Source: an uncultured Lachnospiraceae bacterium (GTDB lineage Bacteria; Bacillota; Clostridia; Lachnospirales; Lachnospiraceae). From it: 30,068 nucleotides of DNA. The DNA lies in NCBI GenBank assembly GCA_910586025.1, contig CAJUIO010000039.1, positions 1 to 30,068 on the forward strand. The letters are read 5' to 3'. The notes beneath the pieces were generated by a model. The model searched no databases. It had not been told where the DNA came from and worked only from the letters and a program-made list of their open reading frames with translations. Positions 15,619-24,768 of this stretch are shown in pieces (the first letter of the stretch is position 1; every line of letters begins with the position of its first letter). The translations under genes and the position numbers were made by a program.

Positions 15619-16770
15619 TTATTTATTAATATATTTACCGGTATCAGCCTCCACCTTGGCGCTGTACTCCTTCACAGCCTCGGAAGGGGTATAGGCCTCG
15701 TCCTCAAACAGGAACTTGTGCAGCCAGATAACGTTCTGCTCCAGAGACACGGGTACGACACAGCTTCCCTTCGAACCGATGGTTCCGGTCGCCCGCATGC
15801 TCTCCTCCGGAAAGCCTCCCTGATCCGTGATCTGGTAACGGCTCACCTCGCCAAGCATCTCGATAATCTCCATCAGATCCAGAGAAGTATAGACCTCCCC
15901 GAACACATCATTGGCGATCTGATTCAAAGTACTCGGAGATGCCGACTTCACCTTGTCCATGATGGCAAGGATCACCTCTCTCTGTCTCTCGGCCCTCTTG
16001 AAGTCATCTCCCGCCGTATATCGGATACGGCAGTAAGCGGTGGCCTGCAGTCCGTCGAGAAGCTGATAGCCCGTGGATGTCACCGGCGTATAGCTGTCCC
16101 TCTTCAAATCCTGCGCCATGCAGATCTGGTAATTGTTCAGATGGCTGATCTCCGAGGAATCCACGTCGATCATGACGCCTCCGAGAGCGTCGATCGTATC
16201 GCTCAGCCCCGAAAAACCGACTGTGATGAAATCCGTGATATTCATATCCAGATTCATATTCAGCATATTGATAGCCTGCTCGGGACCTCCCTTGGCATAG
16301 GCCGCATTACATTTATTATAAGAATCATTACTGAGGTTCAGGTAGGTGTCACGATAGACGGAAACCAGCTTGCACTCCCCGGTATCCTGATTGATGGATG
16401 CAATCATGATGGAGTCGCTTCGGGTATTCTTGGTCAGGGCTCCCGTGGTGGAATCCACACCGAACAGAGCAATGTTCCGATAGCCCCTCATGGTGGTTTC
16501 TTCCTTTACCTTCACCTCTTCATTGATCACGATATCCTCTTTCGGAATCTCGACTTTACCGGTCTTCTCCACTTTGAGAACGCCGTAAAGAACCACTCCC
16601 ATCAGAAGCAGGACAAAAATCTCCACAATAAAAAGAACGATTCTGAACCGTTTCTTTTTGGAATCATTCTTGGCGGCCATTTTCTTTTTGGTCGCCGCCT
16701 TCTTTGATCTTATCTCGTCCTCGCGCGCTCTGCTTTTTTTATGTGTCGGTTTCTTAGATTGTGCTGCCAT
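15619..16770 (-). CDS. LytR-CpsA-Psr (LCP) family wall-polymer ligase
   Basis: This 383-residue protein has a very basic cytoplasmic head (about 1-42), one membrane helix (43-64) and an extracellular LCP domain (about 95-305). Conserved parts include NIALFGVDS, NTRSDSIMIASI and VSVYRDTYL (with the conserved Asp and Arg residues), NAAYAKGG and DALGGVMIDV, ending in RIRYTAGDDFKRAERQREV. LCP proteins transfer lipid-linked glycopolymers to peptidoglycan or protein on the outer surface. The start at 16770 has GGGAG eight bases upstream. Placement between the priming sugar transferase and a GT2 gene points to attachment of the polysaccharide made by this locus. Confidence 0.92.
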   Translation of the reverse strand: MAAQSKKPTHKKSRAREDEIRSKKAATKKKMAAKNDSKKKRFRIVLFIVEIFVLLLMGVVLYGVLKVEKTGKVEIPKEDIVINEEVKVKEETTMRGYRNIALFGVDSTTGALTKNTRSDSIMIASINQDTGECKLVSVYRDTYLNLSNDSYNKCNAAYAKGGPEQAINMLNMNLDMNITDFITVGFSGLSDTIDALGGVMIDVDSSEISHLNNYQICMAQDLKRDSYTPVTSTGYQLLDGLQATAYCRIRYTAGDDFKRAERQREVILAIMDKVKSASPSTLNQIANDVFGEVYTSLDLMEIIEMLGEVSRYQITDQGGFPEESMRATGTIGSKGSCVVPVSLEQNVIWLHKFLFEDEAYTPSEAVKEYSAKVEADTGKYINK

Positions 16771-16847
16771 ACTGTAATATCTCCCTTAACTAAACGATTT
16801 GACATAACAGGTTTCATCAAGTGTACTCTGACAAATCCCTATTTTCG

Positions 16848-16880
16848 CATAAAAGAACCGATAAGGCAAGCCTTATATCG
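16848..16880 (-). terminator. Probable terminator after the priming sugar transferase gene
   Basis: On the minus strand CGATATAAGGC pairs with GCCTTATCG across a 2-base gap, followed by GTTCTTTTATG. It sits in an AT-rich 146-base gap between the genes ending at 16917 and starting at 16770. The tight loop makes this less certain; a possible LCP promoter (TTGTCA, 16829-16834) overlaps the region just downstream. Confidence 0.4.
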
Positions 16881-16916
16881 TTATTTAAGTTATTATTAAG
16901 ATTTGTAAATTTGCGT

Positions 16917-18326
16917 TTAATATGCATTCTTATTAATAAAACCTTTAAAAAACGTGAGAAACATAATTTTAAAATCAAACGAAAGCGACCAGTTCTCAAT
17001 ATAAAAAATGTCGTACTCGATTCGCTTCCGTATGGAGGTGTCCCCCCTGTAACCGTTGATCTGCGCCCATCCGGTGAGTCCCGGGCGCACCTGGTGCTTG
17101 ATCATGTAGCGGGGAATTTCCTCTTTGAATTTTTCCACAAACTGGGGCCGCTCCGGCCTAGGCCCCACGAGGCTCATCTCCCCCATTAGAATGTTGAAAA
17201 GCTGGGGCAGCTCGTCCAGGCTGGTGCGCCGCAGGAATCTCCCCACTTTCGTCACTCTGGGGTCGTCCTTTACCGTCCATCCCTTCTGCTCGGCGGTCGG
17301 CTTTTGCATCTCCATGGTTCTGAATTTGTACATCTTAAAATTCCGGTTGTGGAGTCCCACTCTCTCCTGCTTGAAAATGACCGGGCCCTTGCTGGTAAGC
17401 TTCACCGCCACGGCCGCTGCCAGCATGACCGGAGAGGAGACCAGAATTCCCAGGAAGGAGCCTGCGATATCCACGGTTCTTTTTATCACCCAGTTCAGAG
17501 TGTTGGTGAGAGCCACATAGCGGATGTTGATCACGGGCAGCCCCATCAGGTCCTCCGTGTAAGGGTGGCTCGGCACCAGTGAATTGTAATCCGGGATAAA
17601 TTTCGTGTGAACCCCGGATTTTTCACACAGGTCCACGATATATTCCAGATGATCGTAATCCTTCAGCGCCAGCGTGATGGCGATCTCGTCCAGCTTGTTT
17701 TCCGGAAGAATGTAGTGGATATTCTCGATTCTTCCCACCACCTTGACCCCCTTGTAAATAGTGCCGCTGGGAATCCTGTCGTCCAGAATGCCCCGGATCA
17801 CATAGCCCCACTGGGGGTTGGCGTTGATTCTGGTAATGTACTCCTCCGCCGCCCTGGAATAGCCGATGAGAAGAATGTATTTGAGATTGTAGCCCTTTTT
17901 CCGGAAGAACTGCAGAATATTCCTTATGGTGGACCGGCACAGGGTCGTGAGCACGATGTTTATCACGTAAAAGATAAACATCATGACACGGGAAAAGTGA
18001 GGCTGATTGATCAGATACAGCACCACCATAAAGAGAGTAAGCCCTATGGTATTGGACTTTATGATCCCGGCGATCTCATACTTGCGCCTGGTAGCTCTTT
18101 TTGGCGCATACATGTTGAAGAAATAATACAAAAAGACATATCCCGGCACAAGGAAATAAAGAGCGCTGAAATACACGTCCATGGACAGCGCCCCGGCACC
18201 GGGTTCCGTATTCGCAAACGGGGTTGCAAATTTTATATACCATGCAAGCAGATAAGAGACTGCCACTACAACAGCGTCCACCAGCAAGTGCAGTCTGTTA
18301 AAAACCTTCTGATTGTCCTTAATCAT
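16917..18326 (-). CDS. Undecaprenyl-phosphate sugar-1-phosphate transferase (polyprenyl glycosylphosphotransferase)
   Basis: This 469-residue protein has four N-terminal membrane helices (about 10-135) and a nucleotide-binding-like middle domain (YILLIGYSRAAEEYI, about 150-250). A further membrane segment near 285-305 is followed by the bacterial sugar transferase catalytic domain, with FKMYKFRTMEM, SLDELPQLFNILMGEMSL, VGPRPERP and RPGLTGWAQINGY. Members of this WbaP/WcaJ-type family transfer hexose-1-phosphate from a UDP-sugar to undecaprenyl phosphate at the inner membrane face, the first step of polysaccharide assembly. ATG 18326 follows AGAAGG by eight bases, and a promoter lies in the 53-base gap upstream. 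UDP-glucose or UDP-galactose is the usual donor; which one applies here is not visible. The last 80 bases are more AT-rich than the rest. Confidence 0.93.
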   Translation of the reverse strand: MIKDNQKVFNRLHLLVDAVVVAVSYLLAWYIKFATPFANTEPGAGALSMDVYFSALYFLVPGYVFLYYFFNMYAPKRATRRKYEIAGIIKSNTIGLTLFMVVLYLINQPHFSRVMMFIFYVINIVLTTLCRSTIRNILQFFRKKGYNLKYILLIGYSRAAEEYITRINANPQWGYVIRGILDDRIPSGTIYKGVKVVGRIENIHYILPENKLDEIAITLALKDYDHLEYIVDLCEKSGVHTKFIPDYNSLVPSHPYTEDLMGLPVINIRYVALTNTLNWVIKRTVDIAGSFLGILVSSPVMLAAAVAVKLTSKGPVIFKQERVGLHNRNFKMYKFRTMEMQKPTAEQKGWTVKDDPRVTKVGRFLRRTSLDELPQLFNILMGEMSLVGPRPERPQFVEKFKEEIPRYMIKHQVRPGLTGWAQINGYRGDTSIRKRIEYDIFYIENWSLSFDFKIMFLTFFKGFINKNAY

Positions 18327-18347
18327 AATAATTACCTTCTTGCAATT

Positions 18348-18376
18348 ATTTTACAATAATCTTCCAAAATAAACAA
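18348..18376 (-). promoter_or_regulatory. Predicted internal promoter for the priming sugar transferase gene
   Basis: On the minus strand TTGTTT (18371-18376) and TAAAAT (18348-18353) are 17 bases apart, in the short AT-rich gap before the gene starting at 18326. Confidence 0.5.
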
Positions 18377-18379
18377 GCC

Positions 18380-19369
18380 CTACAAAAACTGCCGGAAAAT
18401 CCCCGCCCACAGCTCCCACTGAATCCACAGATAGTTCGGAAGCCTTTTCCACCTGAATCTCACCTTCCTCTTCCTGCCCTCCCCGGATAAGGCAAGCCGG
18501 ATTCCGCGCAAAAGCCCTTTGAGATAGACTTTTCCCAATCCTTTCCCCACAAAAAAAAGAAATTTCAGGAAAAACCCGGCAAGGAGAAAGGGAAGGTTGA
18601 TCAGAAGCTGTGCAAAAGGCATATTTTTGTACACAAGGTAGACACTGTTCCGGGAGGAGAGCTCCACCTTGAACCGGTTGTGCCTGCTGCCGCTTGTCGC
18701 GCTTCCCGCATGATACACCAACGCCTTTGACGCAAGCAGATTCCGGAAGCCGTGAATATTCGCCCGGTAGCCCGCGTCCACATCCTCGAGATAGGCAAAA
18801 TGCGCCTCGTCAAACAGCCCTATTTCCAAAAGGTATTCCCTGCGGTACAGCGCAGCGCCGGCGCAGGCGGAAAAGATCCGCTCGTCCCTCTGATATTTTG
18901 AGGCGGGCTCATCCCGCCCTCTTGCAAAGGCCCAGCCAAGGGCACAGTAAAAATCGCCCGCATCATCTATTTTCTCCGGAAATTTCATATTTATCATTTT
19001 TGCACCGGCGCAAAAAAGCTTCGGAGAGGCTTCCAGCGCTTTTTCCAGCTCCTCCACACAGCTTTTTTCCACCGTCGTGTCATTATTCAGCAAAAATACA
19101 AATTCCGTATCCGCCTTCCGGATTCCCACATTAACCGCGTGGCAAAAGCCCGTGTTTTCCCCTAATTCAATCAGGCGCACGGCAGGAAACCTCTCGCGGA
19201 TCAGCCCGCAGCTTCCATCCGCAGAACCGTTATCCACCACGATGACCTCCGGGATTGCGCTTCCCTCCAAAAGGCTTGCGAGACAGTTTTCCATGTATTC
19301 TATTCCGTTGTAATTGGGAATAACTACCGTTGTCCGGTCAGTCCTCCTGTCCTGGATACTCTTTTCCAC
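18380..19369 (-). CDS. GT2 family glycosyltransferase
   Basis: This 329-residue protein has a GT-A domain opening TTVVIPNYNGIEYMENCL, donor and metal motif LLNNDT (93-98), and FAYLEDVDAGYR with the acceptor-side acids (EDVD, 195-198). A hydrophobic C-terminal segment (about 245-275) and a basic tail suggest membrane attachment. The pattern is that of the rhamnosyl/galactofuranosyl-type branch of GT2, but specificity is not deducible. The start is GTG 19369, set by AAGGAG six bases upstream; it lies 18 bases after the preceding GT2 gene, so the two are in one operon. Confidence 0.88.
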   Translation of the reverse strand: MEKSIQDRRTDRTTVVIPNYNGIEYMENCLASLLEGSAIPEVIVVDNGSADGSCGLIRERFPAVRLIELGENTGFCHAVNVGIRKADTEFVFLLNNDTTVEKSCVEELEKALEASPKLFCAGAKMINMKFPEKIDDAGDFYCALGWAFARGRDEPASKYQRDERIFSACAGAALYRREYLLEIGLFDEAHFAYLEDVDAGYRANIHGFRNLLASKALVYHAGSATSGSRHNRFKVELSSRNSVYLVYKNMPFAQLLINLPFLLAGFFLKFLFFVGKGLGKVYLKGLLRGIRLALSGEGRKRKVRFRWKRLPNYLWIQWELWAGIFRQFL

Positions 19370-19387
19370 CCCGGCTCCTTCCGCTCA

Positions 19388-20767
19388 CTAAATTTTTTCT
19401 GTCAGGGACGGATCCCATACAATCCGCATCCCCAGCTCCCTCGCTCTCTCGCACAGCCGGCGGCTTATCCCCACATAGTCCGCATCCTTCTTCAGACCGT
19501 CACGCCAGTTGAAGCGTCCGTTTCCCGGATTTTTGAGATAGGGAAGCCCCGTCATCTCCTCCAGAATCTTCTCCGCCTCTTTGGATGCCACCATACAGCG
19601 CACATCAATCATCTCCGCCTCCTGCTGCAGACAGGCCCGGTGCATGTAGCCGCTGTATTCCCTGTGCAGGCCAAGATAGAGCGCCTCCCCCTGCGACGTG
19701 TAGATTCCCCCCGCGATTCTGTTTTTTCTGTCAAGGAGTCTCCCTCCCACGAGAACCACGTCCGTCCTGTTCTGTAAAAGCCCCGGCTGGTAATCCACCC
19801 GGTAAAAGCCAAGATGCCTCATATGGGAAACCCTTCCCTTCCACTGTCTTGAGCGAAGGAAATCCTCCACCGCGCGCTTTCCCGCATCATAGGCATACGC
19901 TTTGCTCTGGGGATTCTCCGCCGTGGAGGCCTCATGGCAGCGCCAGTGATAGAGCACCTTCTTTACATGAGCCACAGGAAGCTTCTCCGCCCTCTTTGGA
20001 CGCTTTTCCCTTCCCAGAAGCCGGCCCACGCATCTTAGCACCAGATCAAAATCCTGGGCTCCGTCGCATACGCCCCGCAGCTGCAGCTCCTGCATCAGCT
20101 GGCGCTTCATCACCAGAAAATGACAGATATAATTGTTGGACAAAAGCAGATCCAGATTGAAGTCCGGCTTCCGGTTCACCTCAAAGAAGGCCGTCCCGTC
20201 GCCGCTGCATTTGTCCTCGTCGGAATACAGGAGCTTGAGCTCGCCGTCCGCCCTCCACTCCTGCTCAATCCGGCTTGCCATCTCAAAGAGAGCGTCCGGC
20301 GTGAGGATATCGTCATGGTCAAGGAGCGCCGCATAGTCTCCCGTGGCATACATGAGCGCCTGATTGGTGTTCCCGGAAATGCCGCAGTTGCTCTTAAGCC
20401 TCCGGTAGAGAATCCTCTTATCCTCGTAGGTTCTAATGATCTCCTCCACCCGGCCGCTGCTGCTGGCATCCGCCAGAATCAGCTCAAAGTTCCCGTAGGT
20501 CTGAGAAAGGACGGATTCCACCATGGCCCTTAAATAAGTCTCCTCCGTCTCATAGAGAGGCACCAGAATGCTGAACCTGCAGGTAAATTCCTTTCCCAGC
20601 TCCCTCTGCCTTGACAGCTCTTCCCCGGGCGGCTCCTCATAGACATAATACTCCCTGTGTTCCGCATCCATCCTCTCCCTGGCCGCATAGTAAGCCTGTC
20701 TGATCCCGTTCCTCCTAAGATATCTCACCGTCTTTTTGAAATTACTCCACCTGAATATCCTGCCCAT
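19388..20767 (-). CDS. GT2 glycosyltransferase with intact first GT-A module and remnant second module
   Basis: In this 459-residue protein residues 62-315 form a GT-A domain: FSILVPLYETEETYL, LLDHDDILTPDALFE (DHDD at 150-153), LLYSDEDK (179-186), PDFNLDLLLSNNYICH, CDGAQDFDLVLR and YHWRCHEAST. Residues about 336-452 resemble only the later half of a second GT-A module. VVLVGGRLLDRKNRIAGGIY aligns with the VGAKLYYENKTIQHAGVVLG region of the 653-residue neighbour, and DYVGISRRLCERARELGM with its DVDFCLKLRQMGL. The nucleotide-binding half and Asn-Asn-Asp motif of that second module are missing. The first module should be active in adding a sugar in the cytoplasm. ATG 20767 follows AGAGGTG. A 199-base gap with a perfect inverted repeat precedes it. 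Confidence 0.87.
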   Translation of the reverse strand: MGRIFRWSNFKKTVRYLRRNGIRQAYYAARERMDAEHREYYVYEEPPGEELSRQRELGKEFTCRFSILVPLYETEETYLRAMVESVLSQTYGNFELILADASSSGRVEEIIRTYEDKRILYRRLKSNCGISGNTNQALMYATGDYAALLDHDDILTPDALFEMASRIEQEWRADGELKLLYSDEDKCSGDGTAFFEVNRKPDFNLDLLLSNNYICHFLVMKRQLMQELQLRGVCDGAQDFDLVLRCVGRLLGREKRPKRAEKLPVAHVKKVLYHWRCHEASTAENPQSKAYAYDAGKRAVEDFLRSRQWKGRVSHMRHLGFYRVDYQPGLLQNRTDVVLVGGRLLDRKNRIAGGIYTSQGEALYLGLHREYSGYMHRACLQQEAEMIDVRCMVASKEAEKILEEMTGLPYLKNPGNGRFNWRDGLKKDADYVGISRRLCERARELGMRIVWDPSLTEKI

Positions 20768-20865
20768 CCAACACCTCTGCCCTATTGAATCTCAGCCTCT
20801 TTCTCCATAAGTCAGCACCCCCGCAGCAAGCATGCCCGCCCGGCTTGTTGCCCGCAGGAATGACA

Positions 20866-20900
20866 ACAGACAGTACACATTCCAACACTGTACTGTCTGT
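20866..20900. repeat. Perfect 12-bp inverted repeat with 11-base spacer in the mutase-GT2 gap
   Basis: ACAGACAGTACA (20866-20877) and TGTACTGTCTGT (20889-20900) are exact complements. No T-run follows on either strand, so it is not a standard terminator. It could be an operator, an RNA processing stem or a weak terminator. The rest of the 199-base gap (20768-20966) shows no gene and no convincing promoter. Confidence 0.7.
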
Positions 20901-20966
20901 ATAATCGTTTATACTTTCTAAGCATTCATGCGCCGCTTTGCAGCGTCCGTGCCATATTTCCGCATT

Positions 20967-22688
20967 TTAGAGATATGCCTTAAGAGCTTCTGTGAGCTTC
21001 TCCACTCTCTTCTCCGCATCCTCAAGACTGTCTCCCTTGACTCCCATATAGAACTTGATCTTGGGCTCGGTTCCGGAGGGCCTTGCACAGCACCAGGAAT
21101 CGTTGGAAAGATCGAAGTAAAGCACGTTGGACTTGGGAAGCCCGGTGCTCTTCTCCTCACCGGTTTCCAGATTCACCGCCACATCCCTGTCATAATCCCG
21201 CAGTTCCTTAACCGTCAGATCGCCGAAGCTCTTGGGCGGATTGCTGCGGAGCCTGTTCATCATCTCCGTGATCTGAGCCGCACCGTCGATTCCCTTTAAG
21301 GTGATCGCATACTGCGTCTCCTTGTAATATCCATACTTTTCATAGAGATTCAGCATCTGATCCCACACGGTGATGCCGTTCTTCTTACACCATGCCGCCA
21401 TCTCGCACAGACACATCACGGCCACCACCGCGTCCTTGTCTCTTGCATGCGTTCCGGCAAGACATCCGTAGCTCTCCTCAAGTCCGAACACATAATTGTT
21501 GGAGCCGGTCTGCTCAAAAAGCTTGATCTGCTCGCCGATAAACTTGAATCCCGTGAGCACCTCGATAAACTTCACATTGTAATCCCTTGCGATAGCGCCC
21601 GCCATGTTGGTGGTCACGATCGTGGTCACGAGAGCCGGGTTCTCGGGCATCCTGCCCGTGCTTGTTCTCTCTCTGAGAATATATTCCGCAATCAGCATTC
21701 CTGACATATTTCCCGTGAAGGGGATATACTCGCCGCTCTTGGTATCCAGCGCATAGATTCCCAGACGGTCCGCATCCGGATCCGTGGCAAGAACGATGTC
21801 CGCATTCTTCTCCTTTGCCAGTCTGAGAGCCAGGGTGAAAGCCTTAGGATCCTCGGGATTGGGGTAATCCAGCGTGGTAAAGTCGGGATCCGGCATTTCC
21901 TGCTCGGGAACCACATATACATTCTTAAAGCCGAGCTCGGAAAGGATCCGGCGCACCGGCACGTTTCCCGTTCCGTTGAAGGGAGAGTAAACGATCTTGA
22001 TATCGTCCGCAACCTCTTTGATAATCTCGGGATGAATGATCTGCTTTTTCAGCTCCGCCATATAGGCATCGTCTATTTCCTTTCCGATCACCTGATAGAG
22101 ACCTGCCGCAATGGCATCCTCCCTGCTCATGGTCTTCACCTCGTGATAATCGGTCACATTCTTAACCTCTTCTATAATCTCCCTGTCCTTGGGAGCCGTC
22201 ACCTGGGCACCGTCCTCCCAGTATGCCTTATATCCGTTATACTCCGGAGGATTGTGGCTCGCCGTGATCACGATTCCGGAAATGCATTTCAGAGTGCGAA
22301 GGGCAAAGGAGAGCTCCGGGGTAGGCCTGAGGGAATCAAAGACATAAGCCTTGATGCCGTTAGCCGCAAGACACAGAGCCGCCTCATCCGCAAACTCCGG
22401 GGATTTCCTTCTGGAATCGTAAGCGATGGCAACTCCCTTGTCCTTACCGCCCTGCTTGATAATATAATTGGCAAGCCCCTGGGTCGCCTTCCTTACCGTA
22501 TAGGTATTCATCCGGTTGGTTCCCGCTCCGATCACGCCGCGCAGTCCCCCGGTGCCAAATTCCAGCTCCTTGTAAAAACGGTCTTCTATTTCCTTCTCGT
22601 CCCCTGCAATACCACGAAGCTCTTCCTTGGTGGCCTGGTCAAAATAGTCGTCATTCAACCAGAAATCATACTGCTGTGTGTAGCTCAT
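20967..22688 (-). CDS. Phosphohexomutase (phosphoglucomutase/phosphomannomutase family)
   Basis: This 573-residue cytoplasmic enzyme is of the long PgcA-like type. Catalytic phosphoserine Ser144 lies in ITASHNPPEYNGYKAYW; the magnesium-binding loop is DPDADRLG (303-310); sugar recognition is in GLEESYG (402-408); and the phosphate-binding C-terminal motif is ARPSGTEPKIKFYMG. It interconverts glucose-6-phosphate (or mannose-6-phosphate) and the 1-phosphate, the entry to UDP- or GDP-sugars, fitting its place inside a polysaccharide locus. ATG 22688 was chosen because GGAGG lies seven bases upstream; the frame stays open 39 bases further, but that would place the ribosome binding site inside the gene. 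Its own promoter is at 22779-22807, so it may be expressed separately for general metabolism. Confidence 0.93.
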   Translation of the reverse strand: MSYTQQYDFWLNDDYFDQATKEELRGIAGDEKEIEDRFYKELEFGTGGLRGVIGAGTNRMNTYTVRKATQGLANYIIKQGGKDKGVAIAYDSRRKSPEFADEAALCLAANGIKAYVFDSLRPTPELSFALRTLKCISGIVITASHNPPEYNGYKAYWEDGAQVTAPKDREIIEEVKNVTDYHEVKTMSREDAIAAGLYQVIGKEIDDAYMAELKKQIIHPEIIKEVADDIKIVYSPFNGTGNVPVRRILSELGFKNVYVVPEQEMPDPDFTTLDYPNPEDPKAFTLALRLAKEKNADIVLATDPDADRLGIYALDTKSGEYIPFTGNMSGMLIAEYILRERTSTGRMPENPALVTTIVTTNMAGAIARDYNVKFIEVLTGFKFIGEQIKLFEQTGSNNYVFGLEESYGCLAGTHARDKDAVVAVMCLCEMAAWCKKNGITVWDQMLNLYEKYGYYKETQYAITLKGIDGAAQITEMMNRLRSNPPKSFGDLTVKELRDYDRDVAVNLETGEEKSTGLPKSNVLYFDLSNDSWCCARPSGTEPKIKFYMGVKGDSLEDAEKRVEKLTEALKAYL

Positions 22689-22778
22689 ACCTGATCCTCC
22701 TGCTATTTTTGTTTTCCTTTTTGCCATGCCCGCTCAAACCCCCATAAGAATCCGCAGGAAGCATGGCCCGCTGTTTTC

Positions 22779-22807
22779 AGTATACCATAATCTGCCTATA
22801 TTTTCAA
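22779..22807 (-). promoter_or_regulatory. Predicted strong promoter of the phosphohexomutase gene
   Basis: On the minus strand TTGAAA (22802-22807) and TATACT (22779-22784) have a 17-base spacer. The -35 lies inside the last codons of the preceding GT2 gene. Transcription would start near 22772, giving a leader of about 85 bases before the ATG at 22688. Confidence 0.62.
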
Positions 22808-24757
22808 AGCAAAGTCACTTCGATCCAGGGAAAAGTTTGGATTGTAGTACGGATCGCCCTTTTCCAGGATTTCCTTCCATTTTTCCCGGAATCTCTCCGA
22901 CTCCGAATTGTACCGGGCCGCCTTTTCCCCCTGATCGTCCAGGCCCCTGGATATGGATTCAAAATGATACAGCTCCGCAAAGGGCGTGAACACGTTGAGA
23001 AGCCCCATCTGTCTGAGCTTCAGGCAGAAATCCACGTCATTTAAGGAAATGGCAAAGCCGGTATCCAGTCCTCCCGCCTCCTCAAACAGCTTCTTTTTCA
23101 CCAGAAGACAGGCTCCTGTCACCGCGGACACGTTCTGGGCATAGCACAGCCGTCCCATATAGCCCAGATTCTCCCTGTGCTGTCCGTAGTGGCTGTGCCC
23201 CGCCGTCCTGTGGGCCCCAAGGCCGAGAACCACTCCCGCATGCTGAATCGTCTTATTCTCATAATAGAGCTTGGCCCCCACCGCACCCACATCCTCCCTC
23301 TGGGCATACATGAGAAGCTCCTCCATCCAGTTCACCGTAATCACCTGCGTATCGTTATTCAGGAGCAGAATATAGTCTCCCCTGGCATTTTCCACACCGA
23401 AATTATTGACCGCCGAATAGTTAAAGCTTCCGCCGCAGTCAAAGGAGACCACCCTGATATTTTCACGCTCCTTCAAAGACTCGTAATATTCAAAAATCTC
23501 CGGCTCCCCGCTTCCGTTTTCCACCACGACAATCTCATAGTTTTCGTAGGTGGACTTCTCCATAATGGAAGTGATACACCGCTCCAGATCCTTCCTGTGG
23601 TCCTTGTTTGCGATCACAACGGAGATCATAGGATCCCCCGCAATCGGATACCGGATCTTGAAGATCGTCTCAAAGGCCCTGGTGGAGGTAATCTGAAAAT
23701 GCGTAAAGCCGTGGCGCTTCAGATGATCCGCCACAGCTCCCCTGGCCGCCTCCACCACATAGGGCTTTGCCTCCACGCCCGAGGCCACGCTCCCCTCATG
23801 AGATCGCCAGTAATACAGGAGCCTTGGCACATGCACCACCTTCTTCGCCCGGTCCGTGAGCCGCAGAATCATGTCGTGATCCTGACTGCCGTCAAACCTG
23901 GAACGGAACAGCTCGGTGCCGTCCAAAAGCTCCCTGGCAAAAACACTGAAATGGCAGATATAATTGTTGGCTCTCAGGTTGTCCACCGCATAGTCCGGCT
24001 TGAAATGCATGGTCAGCATATGGTTGATATCCCCGCTCCTAAAGGTGGTCTCATCGCAGTAGACATAATCCGCACCCTGCTCGTTGATCACCCTGACATA
24101 CTCATACAGGGCGCTGGGGTGAAGAATGTCGTCATGGTCAAACAGACCGATATATTCTCCCCCGGCCATCTTCAGGCACTCGTTGGTGTTGCCCGCAATG
24201 CCCGCATTTTTGGCAAGCTTCCGGTAGACGATCCTGCGCCTGTCATCCTCCGACACATATTTCCGGCAGATTTCTCCCACATATCCATGCGCCTCATCGG
24301 AGCCGTCCGCAAGACACAGCTCCCAGTTTTCATAGGTCTGGGCCAGGACGGAATCCAGCATCTCGCGAAGGAAGCTCTCCGGCGTATTAAAAAGGGGAAC
24401 CAGGATGCTGATCTTCACCATTCTCTCAAATACGGCTTCCCGCTCCGTGCGTGCCCGTTCCTCATCGGGAAAGCTCAACGTTCCGTAGCGCTTCATGGCC
24501 TCCCGCTCTATTTTCTTGTATTTCAGCTTGGCCGCCACTCCCCGCAGATTTCCGCAGTTTTTAAGGCGGGTTTTCTGCCGCAGGACAAAATGCATGCACC
24601 TGCGCAAGGGTGCGCTCGCCTTCCACAGAGGATTATTTTTAATCCGGTTCAGCCGGAAGGCCAGCTCCTCGTTTTTCGCCTCCAGCACTGCCACCCTCTC
24701 CGCAAGATCCGCCGTCTTTATATGTTCTTTTTCATAAGCCGCCTTATAATCTTCCAT
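22796..24757 (-). CDS. Two-module GT2 glycosyltransferase
   Basis: This 653-residue protein has an N-terminal coiled coil (about 1-40, TADLAERVAVLEAKNEEL), a basic linker, then two complete GT-A modules. Module 1 (about 115-345) has ISILVPLFNTPESFL, LFDHDDILHPSALYE (DHDD at 207-210), FKPDYAVDNLRANNYICH and DGSQDHDMILR. Module 2 (about 378-620) has ISVVIANKDHRKDLERCI, LLLNNDTQV, GAVGAKLYYENKTIQHAG and NDVDFCLKLRQMGL. Bimodular GT2 proteins like this build O-antigen or rhamnan-type chains by alternating two linkages. ATG 24757 is preferred (GAGGAG seven bases upstream) over an in-frame TTG at 24772. It starts 11 bases after the preceding GT2 gene. The coiled coil may hold the enzymes together or to the membrane, which is inference. 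Confidence 0.92.
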   Translation of the reverse strand: MEDYKAAYEKEHIKTADLAERVAVLEAKNEELAFRLNRIKNNPLWKASAPLRRCMHFVLRQKTRLKNCGNLRGVAAKLKYKKIEREAMKRYGTLSFPDEERARTEREAVFERMVKISILVPLFNTPESFLREMLDSVLAQTYENWELCLADGSDEAHGYVGEICRKYVSEDDRRRIVYRKLAKNAGIAGNTNECLKMAGGEYIGLFDHDDILHPSALYEYVRVINEQGADYVYCDETTFRSGDINHMLTMHFKPDYAVDNLRANNYICHFSVFARELLDGTELFRSRFDGSQDHDMILRLTDRAKKVVHVPRLLYYWRSHEGSVASGVEAKPYVVEAARGAVADHLKRHGFTHFQITSTRAFETIFKIRYPIAGDPMISVVIANKDHRKDLERCITSIMEKSTYENYEIVVVENGSGEPEIFEYYESLKERENIRVVSFDCGGSFNYSAVNNFGVENARGDYILLLNNDTQVITVNWMEELLMYAQREDVGAVGAKLYYENKTIQHAGVVLGLGAHRTAGHSHYGQHRENLGYMGRLCYAQNVSAVTGACLLVKKKLFEEAGGLDTGFAISLNDVDFCLKLRQMGLLNVFTPFAELYHFESISRGLDDQGEKAARYNSESERFREKWKEILEKGDPYYNPNFSLDRSDFALKI

Positions 24758-24768
24758 ACTGCCTCTCC

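Noticed and set aside
14845..16707. Plus-strand ORF of 620 codons opposite the GT2 and LCP genes
   Set aside because: It is a frame shadow of well-supported minus-strand genes; it crosses their terminator and has no recognisable motif.
20768..20965. Small gene or promoter in the gap before the 459-residue GT2 gene
   Set aside because: No ORF with a ribosome binding site and no -35/-10 pair of acceptable spacing was found; only the inverted repeat at 20866-20900 stands out.
22689..22727. Extended phosphohexomutase start at 22727
   Set aside because: The strong GGAGG seven bases before ATG 22688 would then be coding sequence, and the extra residues are not typical of the family.
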